Source: Bacillota bacterium | GTDB taxonomy: Bacteria; Bacillota; Dethiobacteria; DTU022; JAAZDR01 | Length of the DNA: 5,811 nt | Assembly (NCBI GenBank): GCA_012512705.1 | Contig: JAAZDR010000184.1 | Location: 1 to 5,811 of the forward strand | Direction: 5' to 3' | Part shown: one piece after another, positions 5,004 to 5,811 of the stretch | Layout of the letters: every line of letters begins with the position of its first letter | How positions within the stretch are numbered: the first letter of the stretch is position 1 | The notes under the pieces: model-generated | The model's input: the letters and a program-made list of their open reading frames with translations, nothing else | What the model was told of the DNA's origin: nothing | Database searches by the model: none | Position numbers and translations under genes: made by a program

Positions 5004-5033
5004 ATTATATCTCATTTTAATAGTCGCCCTAAA
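5004..5033 (-). promoter_or_regulatory. Candidate promoter for tRNA-Ser
   Basis: A perfect TATAAT lies on the minus strand at 5004-5009, 12 bases before the mature tRNA-Ser 5' end, with a weak TTTAGG (5028-5033) 18 bases further upstream. A second TATAAT (4998-5003) is nearly adjacent. The region between tadA and the tRNA holds no clear terminator, so read-through from tadA is also possible. Confidence 0.4.
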
Positions 5034-5040
5034 GAACACT

Positions 5041-5499
5041 TCATTGAACAGCCCTACGCAAGGAGCGGAAAAAATCCTGCATCAGTTTTTTGCTTTCTTT
5101 TTCTAAGACTCCTCCTGTTACCTCCAAACGATGGTTAAAGCGCTCGTCATCAACAAGATTACAAAGCGTCCCTGCCGCTCCTGCTTTCGGATCAGCAGCC
5201 CCGTAAACGAGCCGCGAAACGCGCGCTTGTACCAACGCCCCAGCACACATCGGGCAGGGTTCTATGGTAACATAAAGCGTGGTGCCTATAAGTCGCCATC
5301 CCCCAAGGACTTCACCTGCTTTGCGAAGAGCCAATATTTCTGCATGTGCTGTAGCATCATGATTCTTTTCACGTTGGTTATGAGCACGAGCAATGATCTT
5401 TCCCTCGTAGACTATAACAGCACCAATCGGGACCTCTGCTTTTGCCAAAGCCTTATGCGCTTCTTTAAGCGCCTCATTCATATAATAGGCGTCATCCAC
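5041..5499 (-). CDS. tadA: tRNA adenosine(34) deaminase
   Basis: This 152-residue cytoplasmic enzyme converts adenosine-34 to inosine in tRNA-Arg(ACG), which lets one tRNA read CGU, CGC and CGA. It has the cytidine-deaminase fold with all zinc and catalytic residues present: VPIGAVIV (23-30), HAE (His52, Glu54) and EPCPMCAGA (Cys82, Cys85), followed by VYGAADPKAGAAGT, the usual TadA strand and helix. Length matches the family (about 150-165). The start is a GTG at 5497-5499 with GAGAGG about 8 bases upstream; the ATG six codons later has no such site. The likely substrate tRNA, tRNA-Arg(ACG), lies 239 bases upstream on the same strand, and tRNA-Ser follows 49 bases downstream. A tRNA-Ser/tadA neighbourhood is also known in Bacillus. 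No defect is seen. Confidence 0.97.
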   Translation of the reverse strand: MDDAYYMNEALKEAHKALAKAEVPIGAVIVYEGKIIARAHNQREKNHDATAHAEILALRKAGEVLGGWRLIGTTLYVTIEPCPMCAGALVQARVSRLVYGAADPKAGAAGTLCNLVDDERFNHRLEVTGGVLEKESKKLMQDFFRSLRRAVQ

Positions 5500-5541
5500 T
5501 TCTCAAGCCTCTCTTTGTTGACAGTAATCTATGACAAAGTA

Positions 5542-5571
5542 AGTTTAACGTAAAAGGACACCTATTGTCAA
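5542..5571 (-). promoter_or_regulatory. tadA promoter
   Basis: A perfect TTGACA (5566-5571) and TAAACT (5542-5547) are separated by 18 bases on the minus strand, with transcription expected near 5535 and a leader of about 35 bases. The leader contains an inverted repeat CTTTGT/ACAAAG (5513-5518 and 5534-5539) just upstream of the ribosome binding site. Its role, if any, is unknown. Confidence 0.6.
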
Positions 5572-5696
5572 GACACCGGCTCCCTTGCCGCTTCACGTTC
5601 TGCCATCTCACGATCAGCCAAAAAAGACCCTCTTATATTAATCAAAACAAAGAAAAACTTCTTTTAGTAGGTTAAAAACTACAAGTTCCAATGATG

Positions 5697-5731
5697 AAAA
5701 AATGCCGCAAACCTAATCTAGTTGCGGCATT
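5697..5731 (-). terminator. Intrinsic terminator after tRNA-Arg
   Basis: AATGCCGCAA (5701-5710) and TTGCGGCATT (5722-5731) form a perfect 10-bp stem with an 11-base loop. On the minus strand the GC core is followed by TTTTTT (5702-5697). It begins 7 bases past the tRNA-Arg 3' end, so tRNA-Arg and tadA are probably separate transcripts. A T-rich tail on the plus strand also makes it potentially bidirectional. Confidence 0.8.
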
Positions 5732-5737
5732 TTCTTT

Positions 5738-5811
5738 TGGCGCGCCCGCAGGGATTCGAACCCCGGACCTCCTGATTCGTAGTCAGTTACTCTATCCAGC
5801 TGAGCTACGGG
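5738..5811 (-). tRNA. tRNA-Arg (anticodon ACG), first 3 bases outside window
   Basis: The minus strand reads CCCGTAGCTCAG through the D arm, an anticodon loop CTACGAA (anticodon ACG), the T arm CCGGG-TTCGAAT-CCCTG, acceptor CGGGCGC, discriminator G and an encoded CCA. The 3' acceptor strand predicts a 5' strand GCGCCCG, of which only CCCG is in the window. A34 of this tRNA is the site modified by TadA, whose gene lies next on the same strand. Confidence 0.95.

Noticed and set aside
4899..5138. Plus-strand ORF beginning MAERVGFEPTN across tRNA-Ser
   Set aside because: It is the antisense reading of tRNA-Ser and the end of tadA, a well-known spurious protein type.
5513..5539. Inverted repeat CTTTGT/ACAAAG in the tadA leader as an operator
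   Set aside because: Only six base pairs with a 15-base spacer and AT-rich; too weak to claim as a regulatory site.
5131..5553. Plus-strand 140-codon ORF opposite tadA
   Set aside because: It is the complement of the intact, motif-complete tadA and has no recognisable features.
1..5811. CRISPR array, insertion sequence or attachment site next to the tRNA genes
   Set aside because: No spaced direct repeats, transposase or integrase fragments, or duplicated tRNA 3' ends were seen.

Overview
The window looks like chromosomal DNA from a low-to-moderate GC, endospore-former-type Firmicute, most likely a clostridial or Peptococcaceae-like anaerobe. The evidence is strong AGGAGG ribosome binding sites, GTG and TTG starts, T-rich intrinsic terminators, a threonine synthase paired with a phosphoglycerate-mutase-family protein, a PurC of a divergent type, and a tRNA-Ser/tadA neighbourhood reminiscent of Bacillus. 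The taxonomic call is inference. Nearly everything is on the minus strand; one small gene lies on the plus strand.

Layout, left to right. 1-734 (minus) is the N-terminal half of threonine synthase, cut by the window edge. 774-1985 (minus), directly upstream of it, is a cofactor-independent phosphoglycerate mutase (ApgM) family protein. In this context it may act as the homoserine kinase that supplies threonine synthase. 1986-2390 is an AT-rich intergenic region with weak promoter signals for both directions, a terminator-like hairpin and one doubtful 40-codon ORF. 2391-2660 (plus) is an 89-residue two-helix ferritin-like protein. 2666-2716 holds an intrinsic terminator reading on the minus strand. 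2797-3761 (minus) is a lipoprotein gene that appears broken by two single-base frameshifts, one in the signal peptide and one in the middle; repaired, it would encode about 320 residues. A perfect 16-bp inverted repeat (3821-3860) separates it from purC (3891-4574, minus), which stands alone with its own promoter. 4575-4899 has no protein gene, but holds the purC promoter, three hairpins with T tails and a possible plus-strand small RNA. 4900-4991 (minus) is tRNA-Ser(CGA), 5041-5499 (minus) is tadA, and 5738-5811 (minus) is a tRNA-Arg(ACG) missing its first 3 bases at the window edge.

How the parts fit. ApgM-like protein and ThrC would form the last two steps from homoserine to threonine. TadA makes inosine-34 in tRNA-Arg(ACG), and that substrate tRNA lies just upstream on the same strand. 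PurC acts in de novo purine synthesis but has no other pur gene beside it here. Most of the window is ordinary housekeeping DNA. The points most worth a second look are the doubly frameshifted repeat-bearing lipoprotein, the homoserine kinase question, and the structured gene-free segment at about 4660-4783. I found no clear sign of a new multi-gene system.
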